From contig CAJXZL010000003.1 of NCBI GenBank assembly GCA_913063165.1, positions 1-64,000 of the forward strand: 64,000 bases of DNA, in the 5' to 3' direction. Within the stretch, counting starts at the first letter, position 1. Every line of letters begins with the position of its first letter. This DNA comes from an uncultured Saccharospirillaceae bacterium. Lineage in GTDB: Bacteria; Pseudomonadota; Gammaproteobacteria; Pseudomonadales; Natronospirillaceae. Below are positions 52,187 through 63,338 of this stretch, in pieces. The translations under genes and the position numbers were made by a program. Below the pieces are notes generated by a model. The model searched no databases. It had not been told where the DNA came from and worked only from the letters and a program-made list of their open reading frames with translations.

Positions 52187-53137
52187 ATGAGCAACCCCCT
52201 TCGCATCCTGTTTGCTGGCACGCCTGAATTCGCGGCAAACCACTTGCAGGCGCTGATCGACTCAGGGCATCAGATCGTGGGTGTCCTTTCCCAGCCAGAC
52301 CGCCCGTCAGGTCGCGGCCGCAAAACCCAGCCGACGCCGGTCAAATCTGTGGCCGTTGCACACGGCATCCCTGTGTGGCAACCGCTCAGTCTACGAACTG
52401 AAGAAAGCCAAGCCAGCCTACGTGATTACCAAGCCGATGTGATGGTAGTGGTTGCCTATGGTCTGTTGTTGCCCAAAGCGGTACTGGATACACCCCGTCT
52501 AGGCTGCATCAACGTGCACGGTTCAATATTGCCACGTTGGCGCGGCGCAGCGCCCATTCAGCGCGCCATTATGGCGGGTGACACCGAATCTGGGATCACC
52601 ATTATGCAGATGGATGTTGGACTCGACACCGGTGACATGCTGGACATCACCACCTGCCCGATTGCGCCTAACGATGCCTCTCATGACTTGCACGACCGCC
52701 TCATTACCCTGGGTTGCCCTGCCTTAATTTCGGTACTGGATCAGCTTGCCCAAGGCACTGCCAAGCCAGTCAAACAAGACGATGCATTGGCGGTTTACGC
52801 ACACAAACTCAGTAAAGACACCGCACACATTGATTGGACCGCGCCCGTGCAGATCTGTCACAACCTGATCCGCGGTTTGAATCCCTGGCCCATCGCCACC
52901 ACCCTATTGGGTGAGGCAACTTTACGGGTCTGGTCGGCTGAGATAGAAGCAACCGATGGCAGTGCCAAACCACCCGGCACCTTGCTGACCCTGAACAAAA
53001 AAGGTATTTCGGTACAATGCGGCACCGGCATTTTGCGTATCACCTCCGCCCAGTTACCGGGTGGCAAGGCATTGAGTGCTGCAGACCTGCTAAACAGCCG
53101 CAGGGCATTGTTTGAAAGCCAAACGAGGCTCGGATAA
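52187..53137 (+). CDS. fmt: Methionyl-tRNA formyltransferase
   Basis: A 316-residue enzyme that formylates initiator Met-tRNA. FAGTPEFAANHLQALI, the formyl-folate site NVHGSILPRWRGAAPIQRAI with catalytic Asn/His/Asp, and MQMDVGLDTGDML are typical, followed by the C-terminal tRNA-binding domain (RGLNPWPIATT). TAGGAG lies five bases before the ATG. It is three bases from rsmB, so def-fmt-rsmB form one operon. Confidence 0.97.
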   Translation: MSNPLRILFAGTPEFAANHLQALIDSGHQIVGVLSQPDRPSGRGRKTQPTPVKSVAVAHGIPVWQPLSLRTEESQASLRDYQADVMVVVAYGLLLPKAVLDTPRLGCINVHGSILPRWRGAAPIQRAIMAGDTESGITIMQMDVGLDTGDMLDITTCPIAPNDASHDLHDRLITLGCPALISVLDQLAQGTAKPVKQDDALAVYAHKLSKDTAHIDWTAPVQICHNLIRGLNPWPIATTLLGEATLRVWSAEIEATDGSAKPPGTLLTLNKKGISVQCGTGILRITSAQLPGGKALSAADLLNSRRALFESQTRLG

Positions 53138-53140
53138 CTC

Positions 53141-54421
53141 ATGCATTTGCGCGCCGTTGCTGCCCAAACCCTTGCTGAAGTGGTGCGAGATGGTCGTTCA
53201 TTGGGCGACCTCCATGCCGAGGCCGAAGACCAATTGCCAGCCAATCAGCTGTCTGCCTTTAAGCACCTGACCTTTGAAGGTTGTCGTTATTGGCACCGAT
53301 ACCAAGCGGTATTGGACCAATTAATGGACAAACCGTTAAAAGCCAAGGACGCCGATTTAACCGCCTTATTGGTTTTGGGCATGATTGCCCTCAGCCAAGA
53401 CCAAGACGCCGATCATGCTGCCATTAACGAAACCGTGGCGGCCGTGCGCGAACTCAAAAAAGATTGGGCGGCCAAACTGGTGAACGCCATTTTGCGCCAA
53501 TGGCAGCGCCAACAGTCTGATCCTGAAGCCCCGTGGCTTGAGGACATGCGGTTTCAATCGGCGCACCCGGGTTGGATCACCAAACGCCTTACCAAAGATT
53601 GGGGTGAAGCGGCCGCTGGCATGTTGGCTCAGAACAATGCGCGTGCGCCGATGACCTTACGGGTCAATACCCAAAAAACCACCCGTGACGCCTACCTTGC
53701 CTTGCTGACCGCAGCCGGTATTTCGGCGACCGCGACGGTCCATTCGCCCGATGGTATTAGTCTCGATACACCTTGCCCAGTGTCAGAACTGCCGCAGTTT
53801 GCAGCCGGCTGGTGCAGTGTGCAGGATGAAGCCGCACAGCTCGCGGCACGATTACTGGACGTTGCGCCCCAACACAGAATACTCGATGCCTGTTGCGCTC
53901 CTGGGGGTAAAACCTGTCATATTGCAGAATTGGGCGGCGCAGATTTAATGGCGGTGGATGTGAGTCCAGCCCGATTAAAGCGGGTGTCGGAGAATTTGAC
54001 GCGACTGGGCTTACAGGCGCAATTAGCCACGGCTGACCTCAGTACTGCCGCGTGGTGGGATGGTCAAACATTTGATCGCATCTTGCTGGATGCACCCTGC
54101 TCTGCTACTGGTGTTATCCGCAGGCATCCCGATATAAAATTACTGCGCCGACCAACCGACATTGCACCCTTGGTGGCGTTACAACGGCAAATATTGGCCC
54201 AGCTCTGGTCAATGCTGGCGCCGAATGGCATTCTAGTTTATGCCACCTGCTCGTTGTTCGGGGCCGAAAACCGCGACAACATTGCATGGTTCTTAAGCCA
54301 AACACCGGATGCGGAGCAGCTGCCATTAACGGCAAGCCTTGATGAAACAGGTGGCCAGATGTTTCCACAGCCTCACGGAAACGACGGTTTCTTCTATGCC
54401 AAACTGAAAAAGGTTGGGTAG
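53141..54421 (+). CDS. rsmB: 16S rRNA m5C967 methyltransferase
   Basis: A 426-residue RNA methyltransferase. An N-terminal NusB-like RNA-binding domain (LAEVVRDGRSLGDLHAEAED, HAAINETVAAVRELKKDWAA) is fused to a SAM domain with CCAPGGKTCHIAEL. The two catalytic cysteines lie in LLDAPCSATG and VYATCSLF. Start three bases after fmt, seven bases before trkA. Confidence 0.96.
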   Translation: MHLRAVAAQTLAEVVRDGRSLGDLHAEAEDQLPANQLSAFKHLTFEGCRYWHRYQAVLDQLMDKPLKAKDADLTALLVLGMIALSQDQDADHAAINETVAAVRELKKDWAAKLVNAILRQWQRQQSDPEAPWLEDMRFQSAHPGWITKRLTKDWGEAAAGMLAQNNARAPMTLRVNTQKTTRDAYLALLTAAGISATATVHSPDGISLDTPCPVSELPQFAAGWCSVQDEAAQLAARLLDVAPQHRILDACCAPGGKTCHIAELGGADLMAVDVSPARLKRVSENLTRLGLQAQLATADLSTAAWWDGQTFDRILLDAPCSATGVIRRHPDIKLLRRPTDIAPLVALQRQILAQLWSMLAPNGILVYATCSLFGAENRDNIAWFLSQTPDAEQLPLTASLDETGGQMFPQPHGNDGFFYAKLKKVG

Positions 54422-54427
54422 TCTGAC

Positions 54428-55801
54428 ATGAAAATTATTATTTTGGGTGCCGGCCAGGTGGGTAGCACATTGGCTGAGAATCTTGCCAGTGAGTACAACG
54501 ACATCACGATTGTCGATACCAAAATTAAAAAATTACGCGATTTGAGTGATCGACTCGATATTCAAATTGTAGAGGGTGAGGCATCGCATCCGGATATCTT
54601 GGTGCAAGCTGGTCTTGATGATGCCGACATGCTGGTAGCCGTTACCAACAGTGATGAAGTGAACATGATTGCCTGCCAGTTGGCCTGGAGTCTGTTTCGC
54701 ACACCCCGAAAAATCGCCCGTATCCGTGCCAATGCCTACCTCGAAAAACGCGATGAGCTTTTTAACACCAATGCCATTCCCATCGACGTCTTGATCAGCC
54801 CAGAGCAAGTGGTCTGTGACTATATCACCCGTTTGATTGAAACTCCGGGCGCACTACAGGTACTCGATTTCGCGGATAATTTGGTGCAGCTGGTCGGCAT
54901 GAAGGCTGTTACCGGCGGACCCTTGGTTGGCCAAGAATTACGCTACCTCAGGCAGCACATCCCGTCGGTTGATACCCGCGTGGCGGCTATTTTCAGAAAA
55001 GACCGCTCCATTTTTCCAGTCGCATCTACCGTGGTTGAGTCGGACGACGAAGTGTTCTTTATTGCCGCCAAAAACGACATTCGCTCGGTGATGAACGAGC
55101 TTCGCCGCCATGAAAAACCCTATAAGCGCATTGTGATTGCAGGCGGCGGCAACATCGGTTTTCGCCTTGCCAAGTCGTTAGAAAAGCACTTTTTTGTGAA
55201 AATTATCGACCGCGGCATAGAGCGCAGCCAATGGCTGTCAGAGAATTTGTCTGCCACCGTATTGCTCGGTAATGTCGCCAACCAAGAATTATTGATTCAA
55301 GAAGACATTGAAAATGCGGATGTTTTTATTGCGGTCACCAATGATGACGAGGCCAATATCATGGCCAGCATGTTGGCGAAACGTTTGGGCGCACGCAAGG
55401 TCATGACCCTGATTAACAATTCGGCCTATGTCGACTTGGTGCAGGGTGGCGACATCGATGTAGCCATTTCACCCTCGCAAGCCACCATCGGCAGTCTATT
55501 AACCCATGTGCGGCGTGCCGATATTGTTAGTGTCCACAAGCTACGCCGTGGCGCAGCCGAAGCCATTGAGGCCATTGCTCATGGTGATAAGAAAAGCTCC
55601 CGGGTGGTCGGTCGGTGCATCGAAGATCTCGATTTACCTGAAGGCTGTACCATTGGTGCCATCGTGCGTGACGGCAAAGTGTTGATTGCCCACGACGACG
55701 TTGAAATTGCGTCAGAAGACCATGTGATTATGTTCTTAACTGATCGCCGCCTGATCCCTGACGTAGAGCGCCTCTTTCAGGTTGGCTTTACGTTCTTTTA
55801 A
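54428..55801 (+). CDS. trkA: Trk system potassium uptake protein TrkA
   Basis: A 457-residue peripheral regulator of Trk potassium channels. It has two RCK halves, each with a NAD-binding Rossmann motif ([20 protein letters not shown] at the start and [20 protein letters not shown] near 235) followed by a TrkA-C domain. It binds nucleotide and gates TrkH, encoded next with an 18-base gap. Confidence 0.97.
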   Translation: MKIIILGAGQVGSTLAENLASEYNDITIVDTKIKKLRDLSDRLDIQIVEGEASHPDILVQAGLDDADMLVAVTNSDEVNMIACQLAWSLFRTPRKIARIRANAYLEKRDELFNTNAIPIDVLISPEQVVCDYITRLIETPGALQVLDFADNLVQLVGMKAVTGGPLVGQELRYLRQHIPSVDTRVAAIFRKDRSIFPVASTVVESDDEVFFIAAKNDIRSVMNELRRHEKPYKRIVIAGGGNIGFRLAKSLEKHFFVKIIDRGIERSQWLSENLSATVLLGNVANQELLIQEDIENADVFIAVTNDDEANIMASMLAKRLGARKVMTLINNSAYVDLVQGGDIDVAISPSQATIGSLLTHVRRADIVSVHKLRRGAAEAIEAIAHGDKKSSRVVGRCIEDLDLPEGCTIGAIVRDGKVLIAHDDVEIASEDHVIMFLTDRRLIPDVERLFQVGFTFF

Positions 55802-55819
55802 GGAGCACCACACACCGCC

Positions 55820-57268
55820 ATGCAATTTAAAACGATATTGAGGATCTCAAGCATTCTGCTGATGTTATTCAGCGTTACCATGCTGCCTTCTGCATTGGTG
55901 AGCTTGTTGTACAGTGACGGTGCGCACATGACCTTCATTCTGTCGTTTTTGGTATTGTTGGCTATCGGTTTTGTGTTGTGGCTGCCGGTCTACCGCTATC
56001 GCGGCGAACTGCGAACCCGCGATGGTTTTGTGATTACCATTGCCTTCTGGTTAGTACTGGGGCTAGCAGGGTCCTTCCCATTTTATATGGCGACGGCGAC
56101 CGACCTGTCCTTTACCGATGCGTTTTTTGAATCCTTTTCAGGTCTCACCACCACGGGCGCCACGGTGATCACTGGCTTGGATGATTTACCCAAATCCATT
56201 CTATTTTATCGCCAGCAACTTCAGTGGTTGGGTGGCATGGGTATTATTGTGTTGGCAGTCGCCATTTTACCCATGCTCGGCATCGGTGGTATGCAGCTGT
56301 ACCGCGCTGAAACGCCGGGTCCGGTAAAAGACAGCAAATTAAAACCCCGTATTACCGAAACCGCCAAGGCGCTGTGGTATATCTACCTCACCCTCACCAG
56401 TATTTGTGCCTTTTCTTATTGGGTGGTCGGCATGGACGTGTTTGATGCCATTACCCATGCCTTTAGTACCGTCGCCATCGGCGGTTTTTCGACCCATGAT
56501 GCCAGCATTGGGTATTTCGATAGTGCTGCGGTGGAAAGTGTCGCCATGGTCTTCATGCTGCTGTCAGCCGCCAACTTCGGCCTGCACTTTCTGACCTGGC
56601 AAAACCGCTCAATCAAACACTACTTTCTTGACCCCGAATACCAATATTTTCTGATGATTTTTGGCGCGGTTGTCATGCTGTGTGTTGGCATGCTGTGGCT
56701 GACCAGCACCTATGACACCCTTGGCAGTCTGCGCTATGGCATGTTTGAAACCGTATCGATCTTAACGACCACAGGGTTCGCAGCCGCCGACTTCTCAATA
56801 TGGCCGTTATATGTGCCATTCTTGCTGATATTGGCGTCCTATATTGGTGGTTGTGCGGGCTCAACGGCCGGTGGCATCAAGGTGATTCGCTTCGCACTGC
56901 TCTTTAAGCAAGGGGTCCGTGAGATTAAGCGTTTGATTCATCCACAGGGTGTGTTCCCCATTAAAATTGGCAACAAAGCAGTCAACGACAATGTGATTCA
57001 GTCGGTATGGGGCTTTTTTGCAGTCTATGTCATGATGTTCAGTATTCTGATGATCATTTTGCTGGCCAGTGGCATGGACTTCTTAACCACCTGGTCTGCG
57101 GTTGGCGCCAGCCTCAACAACCTAGGTCCTGGTTTAGGCGAGGTGGCGTTGGACTACGGCAGCATCAGCGATGTTGCCAAATGGACGCTGACCTTTGCCA
57201 TGCTGCTAGGCCGTCTGGAAATATTTTCATTGTTGGTATTGCTGACACCCATGTTCTGGCGTAACTAG
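55820..57268 (+). CDS. trkH: Trk system potassium uptake channel TrkH/TrkG
   Basis: A 482-residue polytopic membrane protein with the four-fold M1-P-M2 design of Trk channels. Selectivity-filter segments are visible: SGLTTTGATVITGLD, FSTVAIGGFSTHDASIG, ETVSILTTTGFAAADF and GASLNNLGPGLG. RQQLQWLGGMGIIVLAVAIL is the family signature. AAGGAG precedes it. A terminator follows. Confidence 0.96.
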   Translation: MQFKTILRISSILLMLFSVTMLPSALVSLLYSDGAHMTFILSFLVLLAIGFVLWLPVYRYRGELRTRDGFVITIAFWLVLGLAGSFPFYMATATDLSFTDAFFESFSGLTTTGATVITGLDDLPKSILFYRQQLQWLGGMGIIVLAVAILPMLGIGGMQLYRAETPGPVKDSKLKPRITETAKALWYIYLTLTSICAFSYWVVGMDVFDAITHAFSTVAIGGFSTHDASIGYFDSAAVESVAMVFMLLSAANFGLHFLTWQNRSIKHYFLDPEYQYFLMIFGAVVMLCVGMLWLTSTYDTLGSLRYGMFETVSILTTTGFAAADFSIWPLYVPFLLILASYIGGCAGSTAGGIKVIRFALLFKQGVREIKRLIHPQGVFPIKIGNKAVNDNVIQSVWGFFAVYVMMFSILMIILLASGMDFLTTWSAVGASLNNLGPGLGEVALDYGSISDVAKWTLTFAMLLGRLEIFSLLVLLTPMFWRN

Positions 57269-57349
57269 CAGGCTAGGGTGGTGGCTCTGTTCGCTGGGCT
57301 GCCAACGCCGCACGCTGCATGACCTCAGATCAAATACCCCTAAAATGGT

Positions 57350-57369
57350 GGCGCAAGCGCCCTGTTTTT
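57350..57369 (+). terminator. Predicted terminator after trkH
   Basis: GGCGC-AA-GCGCC followed by CTGTTTTT, about 80 bases after the trkH stop. A second dyad, CGCCCA-CTTT-TGGGCG, follows at 57393-57408 without a U-tract and may belong to the glyQ leader. The rest of the 250-base gap shows no gene. Confidence 0.55.
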
Positions 57370-57518
57370 CAGGTATGCTATCCGCCTTTAAACGCCCACT
57401 TTTGGGCGAATACAACCCGATTCAACACCCTTGGAACTGAGCCGACAGTTGCAGCAAGGCTGCGGATGTTTTTGTCGAACAGTATCCCTGGGTTAACCAC
57501 ACATAAAACGTACAGGTA

Positions 57519-58472
57519 ATGACCGTGAAACCAGACGCGCTAACTTTTCAAGGCCTCATTCTGACCCTACAACAATATTGGGCGGATCAAGGCTGTGTCA
57601 TCTTGCAACCTTTGGATATGGAAGTGGGCGCTGGCACCTCGCACCCAGCAACGTTTTTGCGCGCGATTGGTCCTGAAACCTGGAACTGTGCCTATGTGCA
57701 GCCTAGCCGCCGTCCAACCGATGGCCGCTACGGTGAAAACCCCAATCGCCTACAGCATTACTACCAATATCAGGTTATTTTGAAGCCAAGCCCGGGCGAC
57801 ATTCAGGAACTGTATCTGAACAGCCTGCGGAAAATTGGTGTAGACCCCTTGGTTCACGACATCCGCTTTGTTGAAGACAACTGGGAAAACCCCACCTTGG
57901 GTGCCTGGGGTCTTGGCTGGGAAGTCTGGCTCAACGGCATGGAAGTCACGCAGTTCACGTATTTCCAGCAGGTTGGTGGCATCGAGTGTTACCCCGTCGC
58001 GGGTGAAATCACTTATGGCCTAGAACGATTGGCCATGTACATTCAAGACGTCGATTCGGTCTATGACTTGGTCTGGACCATCGGGCCTGACGGCACACCA
58101 GTGACCTACGGCGACGTATTCCACCAGAACGAAGTAGAGCAGTCGACCTACAACTTCCAACATGCGGATACCGCTGCGTTGTTCGCACAGTTTGAAGCGT
58201 GCGAAACCAATGCGGCCCGCATGATTGAAGAAAAGCTGCCGTTACCTGCCTATGAATTGATCTTAAAGGCCGGCCATACATTCAACCTGTTGGACGCCCG
58301 TAAAGCCATTTCAGTGACCGAACGTCAACGCTATATTCTGCGCATTCGTACCCTGTCTCGTAACGTGGCACAAACCTATTTGAATGCCCGTGCTGCCCTC
58401 GGCTTTCCTATGGCACCCGATGCCTTAAGAGACGAAGTCTTAGCCCAATTGGCACAGGAGGCAGCACGATGA
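57519..58472 (+). CDS. glyQ: Glycyl-tRNA synthetase alpha subunit
   Basis: A 317-residue catalytic subunit of the bacterial alpha2beta2 glycyl-tRNA synthetase. [60 protein letters not shown] and [20 protein letters not shown] are near-invariant in the family. It overlaps glyS by four bases (ATGA). It is preceded by a leader of about 110 bases after the trkH terminator. Confidence 0.98.
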   Translation: MTVKPDALTFQGLILTLQQYWADQGCVILQPLDMEVGAGTSHPATFLRAIGPETWNCAYVQPSRRPTDGRYGENPNRLQHYYQYQVILKPSPGDIQELYLNSLRKIGVDPLVHDIRFVEDNWENPTLGAWGLGWEVWLNGMEVTQFTYFQQVGGIECYPVAGEITYGLERLAMYIQDVDSVYDLVWTIGPDGTPVTYGDVFHQNEVEQSTYNFQHADTAALFAQFEACETNAARMIEEKLPLPAYELILKAGHTFNLLDARKAISVTERQRYILRIRTLSRNVAQTYLNARAALGFPMAPDALRDEVLAQLAQEAAR

Positions 58473-60544
58473 GCACCTTTGATTTTTTGGTTGAGATCGG
58501 CACAGAAGAATTGCCACCTAAAACCCTCAAAACCCTGTCAGACGCGTTTGCCGCACAGTGTGCTGACCAGTTACAGACCAGCAACATTGCTTTTGACAGC
58601 ATCGTGGCCTATGCCGCACCCCGCCGTTTGGCGTTGTGGGTTAAGGGACTCGGTGCTGCCCAGCCCGACGAAGCCTTTGAACGCAAAGGCCCTGCTGCCA
58701 AAGCCGCTTACGACAAAGAAGGCAATCCGTCACGCGCGGCATTGGGATTTGCTGGTAGCTGTGGTGTCGCATTCGCCGATCTGGAAACCATCGATACCCC
58801 CAAGGGTGAGTGGTTGGTATACCGAGGCGTGAAGACCGGCGCAGCCACCATCGACCTGCTGCCCCAGCTGGTACAAACCAGCCTCGATAATCTACCCATT
58901 GCCAAGCGCATGCGGTGGAGCAGCAACCGATTTGAATTTGTACGGCCACTACAGTGGTTGGTTATGTTGGCCGATAGTCAGGTGATTCCATGCAGCATGA
59001 TGGGCATCGAAGCGGGCAACCACACCCGTGGCCACCGTTTCCACAGTACCGGCACTCTCACCATCAGCCACCCAGCGGCCTATGAATCGACCCTACTGGA
59101 TCAAGGCCATGTTATCGCCAGCTTTGAAAAGCGCCGCGATGTGATTCGTGCTGAAGCCCAACGTGTCGCTGCTGGAAAAGGCGTGACCGTGGTCATTCCT
59201 GATGGCTTGTTAGACGAAGTGACCGGACTGAATGAATGGCCAGTGGCCCTCATTGCTCAGTTTGAAGAACGCTTTTTATCGGTGCCATCCGAAGCCTTGG
59301 TGTCGTCGATGGAAGACCACCAGAAGTATTTTCATACCGTGGATGCTGCGGGCGCCATGCAGCCTTATTTTGTGTTTATTGCCAACATCGAATCTAAGGA
59401 TCCGAGTGCTGTGATTGCAGGCAATGAAAAAGTCATTCGTCCCCGTTTGGCAGACGCAGCGTTCTTTTGGGATACCGATAAGTCGATGCCTTTGGCTGAC
59501 CGTGTTGCCCGCTTGGACAGCGTGATGTTTCAAAAAGACTTGGGCACCACCGGTGATAAACGCCGGCGTTTAGAGCAGACCGCTGCCGCGATTGCGACCA
59601 AAATTGGTGGCAACCCTGAATGGGCTGCCCGTGCAGCGCAGTTAGCTAAAGCCGATTTGGTGACTGATATGGTCGGTGAGTTTCCCGAATTACAGGGAAT
59701 CGCAGGTTCCTATTACGCCTTGCATGATGGCGAAGCGGATGAAGTGGCACAGGGCATTCGGGAACATTATTTACCCGCTGGTGCCGGTGATCCATTGCCA
59801 GAATCGCTGACCGGTATGGCCGTTGCCATGGCCGACCGCCTCGATAACCTCACCGGTTTGTTTGGTATTGGTCAGCCGCCAACGGGTACGCGAGACCCCT
59901 TTGCGTTGCGTCGCGCAGCCCTTGGCCTGTTGCGCATACTGGTCGAAAAGCGCATCGATTTAGACATCGGTGAGTTATTGGATATTGCATTGGCGCAGCA
60001 CGACTTTGATGCCGACACCACCGCCACAACACGCCAACAGGTCACCGAGTATCTGCTCGACCGCTTTGGCGCCTGGTATGCTGATGATGGTATTGCCGCC
60101 GAGGTCATACAATCGGTGCGCTTCAACCACATCACCAAGCCCATGGATTTCGACTTACGGGTCAAGGCCGTACATGCCTTTAGCCAGTTGCCTGAAGCCG
60201 CTGCGCTTGCCGCTGCCAACAAACGTGTCGGTAACCTGTTGGGCAAGGTATCACTCGCTGATTTGCCCGGCTCAGTGGACACCGCATTGTTGTCTGAAAG
60301 CGCAGAGATTCAGCTGTCAAAGGATATTGCCGCTTGCTTGGCTGCGACAGCACCCCTTGTGGCGGCACACGCCTATACGGATTGCCTGAGCACCTTGGCG
60401 ACCTTGCGCGCTGCAGTCGACACCTTCTTTGATGATGTGATGGTGATGGCAGAGGATCCAGCGGTACGCAATAACCGACTGGCGCTGCTGAAACAATTAC
60501 GCGATGCGTTTTTACAGGTGGCCGATATTTCCCACCTGTCTTAA
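58469..60544 (+). CDS. glyS: Glycyl-tRNA synthetase beta subunit
   Basis: A 691-residue subunit that recognises tRNA-Gly. [20 protein letters not shown], the [20 protein letters not shown] block, [15 protein letters not shown] with [20 protein letters not shown] and the C-terminal DALR-like domain ([20 protein letters not shown]) are typical. The ATG overlaps the glyQ stop, so the subunits are coupled. A strong terminator follows. Confidence 0.98.
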   Translation: MSTFDFLVEIGTEELPPKTLKTLSDAFAAQCADQLQTSNIAFDSIVAYAAPRRLALWVKGLGAAQPDEAFERKGPAAKAAYDKEGNPSRAALGFAGSCGVAFADLETIDTPKGEWLVYRGVKTGAATIDLLPQLVQTSLDNLPIAKRMRWSSNRFEFVRPLQWLVMLADSQVIPCSMMGIEAGNHTRGHRFHSTGTLTISHPAAYESTLLDQGHVIASFEKRRDVIRAEAQRVAAGKGVTVVIPDGLLDEVTGLNEWPVALIAQFEERFLSVPSEALVSSMEDHQKYFHTVDAAGAMQPYFVFIANIESKDPSAVIAGNEKVIRPRLADAAFFWDTDKSMPLADRVARLDSVMFQKDLGTTGDKRRRLEQTAAAIATKIGGNPEWAARAAQLAKADLVTDMVGEFPELQGIAGSYYALHDGEADEVAQGIREHYLPAGAGDPLPESLTGMAVAMADRLDNLTGLFGIGQPPTGTRDPFALRRAALGLLRILVEKRIDLDIGELLDIALAQHDFDADTTATTRQQVTEYLLDRFGAWYADDGIAAEVIQSVRFNHITKPMDFDLRVKAVHAFSQLPEAAALAAANKRVGNLLGKVSLADLPGSVDTALLSESAEIQLSKDIAACLAATAPLVAAHAYTDCLSTLATLRAAVDTFFDDVMVMAEDPAVRNNRLALLKQLRDAFLQVADISHLS

Positions 60545-60565
60545 GCGCATCCGGCGTGGCAATCA

Positions 60566-60597
60566 CCCCCAGTGGCTTAGGCTACTGGGGGTTTTTT
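60566..60597 (+). terminator. Intrinsic terminator after glyS
   Basis: CCCCCAGTGGC (60566-60576) pairs with GCTACTGGGGG (60581-60591), 11 pairs including one wobble, with a TTAG loop and six T. It lies 22 bases after the glyS stop. Confidence 0.9.
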
Positions 60598-60753
60598 ATG
60601 TCCAGCGCAAACACCCAGTCTTGATGCTGGTGTCGGTGAGCAACAGCAGAATGTCTTCCTGATAACCTCATGCAAAACGCGGTCTGAATGCTTTTTATCC
60701 TCGGGCTGGTTGTGTTACAAAGGAGGTATTGGATTTATCGTGCGGGGTAGGTG

Positions 60754-62367
60754 ATGGCGATCGCTGAATATGACTATGTGATTGTAGGTGGCGGCTCGGC
60801 CGGCTGCGTATTGGCTGGGCGTCTGTCAGAAGACCCCCATGTCACTGTGTGTTTGATTGAAGCGGGCAGCCGCGGCGATAGCTGGCTTACCCGCATTCCC
60901 GGCGCTATCTTTCTTACTGTACCCACTCGGCTTCACAATTGGGCGTTTGAAACGGTTCCGCAAGCGGGACTAAACGGTCGCAAAGGCTATCAGCCACGCG
61001 GCAAGGTCTTGGGTGGCTCGAGCGCCATCAATGCCATGATGTATGCGCGCGGACACCGTGCCGACTATGACCATTGGGCCTCCCTAGGTAATCCCGGTTG
61101 GTCCTTTGAATCGGTATTGCCCTATTTTAAACGGTCCGAACATAACACCAGCCATCAAAACGATTTACACGGTCAGGGCGGCCCACTGCACGTCACTGAA
61201 CTGCAGCGGCCCAGCACCTTGCTCGACGTTTTCATTGCTGCCGCTGCCACCCAAAATATCCCGTACAACCCAGACATCAATGGGGTGCAGCAGCATGGCG
61301 TTGGCATCACTCAGGTCACCCAAAAAAAGGGCGAACGGCACAGTGCCTATTCAGCCTACTTGAAAGACCATGTGGGTCGCCCTAACCTCAAGGTGATTAC
61401 CCATGCCATTGTCGACCGGGTGATGTGTGAAGATCAGGTGGCTGTCGGTGTCCAATATGAAACACCAGGACAGGTAGTGCAGGTGCGGGCCCGGCGGGAA
61501 GTATTGCTCAGTGGTGGCGCCTACGGCTCGCCGCAGGTGTTGCTGCGGTCTGGTATTGGCCCAGCTGAGGCGCTGATCGATTTAGACATCCCCGTGGTAT
61601 GTGACCGGCCCGGAGTCGGAGAAAACCTACAGGACCATATCGATCTGATCGAGGCGGTAAGAACCGATACCAATACCGATACCATTGGCATTTCAGTGCG
61701 CGGCGCGTGGAAAATGACCTATGGGCTCTGGCAATGGTGGCGGCACAAAAAGGGCGCGTTAACCAGCAACTATGCTGAAGGTATTGGCTTTGCGTATTCT
61801 GATCCGCAGGTCCAACAACCGGATTTGGAATTGATCTTTCTCCCTGGGCTGGAAGATGACCACAACCGCAGGCTTCATTGGGGTCATGGATATTCCTGCC
61901 ACGTCAGCGTCTTGCGTCCAAAAAGCCGTGGTAGCGTACGCTTGGCCAATAAAGACACTGCTGCTGCGCCGTTGATAGACCCACAGTATTTGTCGCATCC
62001 AGACGATCTCGACCTGATGGTGAAGGGTTGGCATTTACAACACGCCTTGTTGGCCAGTGAACCCTTTGACCCCTATCGGCGAGCAGCGCTGTATCCAGTC
62101 GATGCCAATGACCCTGAGGCGGTCATTGCCGACATACGCAACCGTTCAGACACCCAATATCATCCAGTAGGCACCTGCAAAATGGGGCCTGCTGATGATC
62201 TGATGGCGGTGGTGGACAGCCGTTTGCGGGTGCATGGCGTTAAGCGTCTGCGAGTGGTAGATGCGTCGATCATGCCGACGCTAATCTCTGGCAACACCAA
62301 TGCACCCACCATGATGATCGCCGAAAAAGCAGTGGATATGATACTGGAAGATCAGTCAGCCACCTGA
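60754..62367 (+). CDS. GMC-family FAD-dependent oxidoreductase (choline/alcohol dehydrogenase-like)
   Basis: A 537-residue flavoprotein of the GMC family (BetA, AlkJ and relatives). The FAD motif is [23 protein letters not shown] signature 1 is [20 protein letters not shown], and signature 2 is [16 protein letters not shown]. The C-terminal catalytic region is [11 protein letters not shown], then [13 protein letters not shown]. It probably oxidises an alcohol to an aldehyde; lack of betB/betI neighbours argues against a dedicated choline pathway. Start at ATG 60754, after GGGGTAGG; a GTG directly before it is equivalent. It overlaps the convergent EamA gene by 16 bases. Confidence 0.9.
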   Translation: MAIAEYDYVIVGGGSAGCVLAGRLSEDPHVTVCLIEAGSRGDSWLTRIPGAIFLTVPTRLHNWAFETVPQAGLNGRKGYQPRGKVLGGSSAINAMMYARGHRADYDHWASLGNPGWSFESVLPYFKRSEHNTSHQNDLHGQGGPLHVTELQRPSTLLDVFIAAAATQNIPYNPDINGVQQHGVGITQVTQKKGERHSAYSAYLKDHVGRPNLKVITHAIVDRVMCEDQVAVGVQYETPGQVVQVRARREVLLSGGAYGSPQVLLRSGIGPAEALIDLDIPVVCDRPGVGENLQDHIDLIEAVRTDTNTDTIGISVRGAWKMTYGLWQWWRHKKGALTSNYAEGIGFAYSDPQVQQPDLELIFLPGLEDDHNRRLHWGHGYSCHVSVLRPKSRGSVRLANKDTAAAPLIDPQYLSHPDDLDLMVKGWHLQHALLASEPFDPYRRAALYPVDANDPEAVIADIRNRSDTQYHPVGTCKMGPADDLMAVVDSRLRVHGVKRLRVVDASIMPTLISGNTNAPTMMIAEKAVDMILEDQSAT

Positions 62368-63239
62368 ACGGGACGCGATTGGCTGCGGCTGGCGATGAAG
62401 GCACCCAGCGTGATCGCAACACAGGCAAGCAGTAGTGTGATGCTAAATGGCGCTTTATTCATAGCCACCAATATGATGGTAGACAACAGCGGGGCGCCAA
62501 AAGCCAATACCCCCAGTAACTGAATATTGCCGTGTTTGATGCCATGATCCCAGGTAAAAAATGCCAAGCCAACCGGACCCAAGCCCAAGCCGATAACGCC
62601 AATCCACTGAAGGCTATTGGCCGGCCATTGGGTCTGTTCCAACATCAGATGAAAAATACCGGCCAACACGGCCGTCACAGCACAAAACCAACCCACCGCG
62701 TCAGTTGGTACCGATTTCACCAAACGGCTCAACACCGAATAGGAAGACCAGGTTAGGGCCGCCACCACAGCTGCGCCATAACCCAGTATGTATTGGCTGT
62801 CAAAGCCGGTCGCCTTACCGCCTAATAGCATCCAACAACCAGCCAACGCCAGCAATGCCCCGACCACATGCTGCCAACGAAAGTGCTCACCCGGTAAAAA
62901 GGCTGCAAACAACACAATCAACAGGGGCCAGAGGTAATTAATCAGATTGGCTTCTACAGCGGGAGCATGGGCAAAGGCAATAAACAGCGCCAGGTGGTAA
63001 CCAAACAAACCACCCACACCTAACAGCCACGCCAACACAGGTTGCTTGAAATGATGCAAGCCAGAATGGCCTTCAATGCGCCACTTTACCCACATCAGCG
63101 CAAATGCGATGAAAAAGGTCATCGACAGCAATTGAAACGGCGGAATGTGGTTTTCGGTGAACAAGACCAAAATGGCCAAGGTGCTCCACAGCAATACCGA
63201 ACTGGCACCGATCACCGTGGCTCTTCGTACGTGGGTCAT
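62352..63239 (-). CDS. EamA/DMT-superfamily transporter
   Basis: A 295-residue inner-membrane protein with ten hydrophobic helices in two EamA repeats (LLWSTLAILVLFTENHIPPF; GYGAAVVAALTWSSYSVLSR). NLINYLWPLLIVLFAAFLPG is typical of the amino acid or aromatic efflux branch (YddG-like). The substrate cannot be told. ATG 63239 (MTHVRRATVIGASS) gives the usual N-terminus; an ATG at 63305 lies in the potI terminator region. Confidence 0.85.
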   Translation of the reverse strand: MTHVRRATVIGASSVLLWSTLAILVLFTENHIPPFQLLSMTFFIAFALMWVKWRIEGHSGLHHFKQPVLAWLLGVGGLFGYHLALFIAFAHAPAVEANLINYLWPLLIVLFAAFLPGEHFRWQHVVGALLALAGCWMLLGGKATGFDSQYILGYGAAVVAALTWSSYSVLSRLVKSVPTDAVGWFCAVTAVLAGIFHLMLEQTQWPANSLQWIGVIGLGLGPVGLAFFTWDHGIKHGNIQLLGVLAFGAPLLSTIILVAMNKAPFSITLLLACVAITLGAFIASRSQSRPVQVAD

Positions 63240-63292
63240 CAATACATCCGTGTCGTTGAGATTGACGCAAGCGCGTCGGATTGGGGAAGGGC

Positions 63293-63324
63293 GAAAACAC
63301 GCCAAGGGGATCCCCTTAGCGTGT
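63293..63324 (-). terminator. Intrinsic terminator after potI-type gene
   Basis: A near-perfect 28-base dyad (63297-63324): ACACGC and AAGGGG pair with CCCCTT and GCGTGT around one mismatch. It is followed on the minus strand by TTTT (the last T of GTGT plus TTT). It begins 15 bases after the permease stop. Confidence 0.7.
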
Positions 63325-63338
63325 TAGATCACTGTTGG

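Noticed and set aside
57319-57519. 66-codon frame between trkH and glyQ
   Set aside because: It runs across the terminator-like stem and the glyQ leader, has no good ribosome site, and resembles no protein I know.
60719-60757. Strong AAAGGAGGT with a tiny GTG-start frame ending TGATG before the GMC gene
   Set aside because: Only four codons and the spacing to the GTG is long; at most a chance ribosome site or leader, with no further support.
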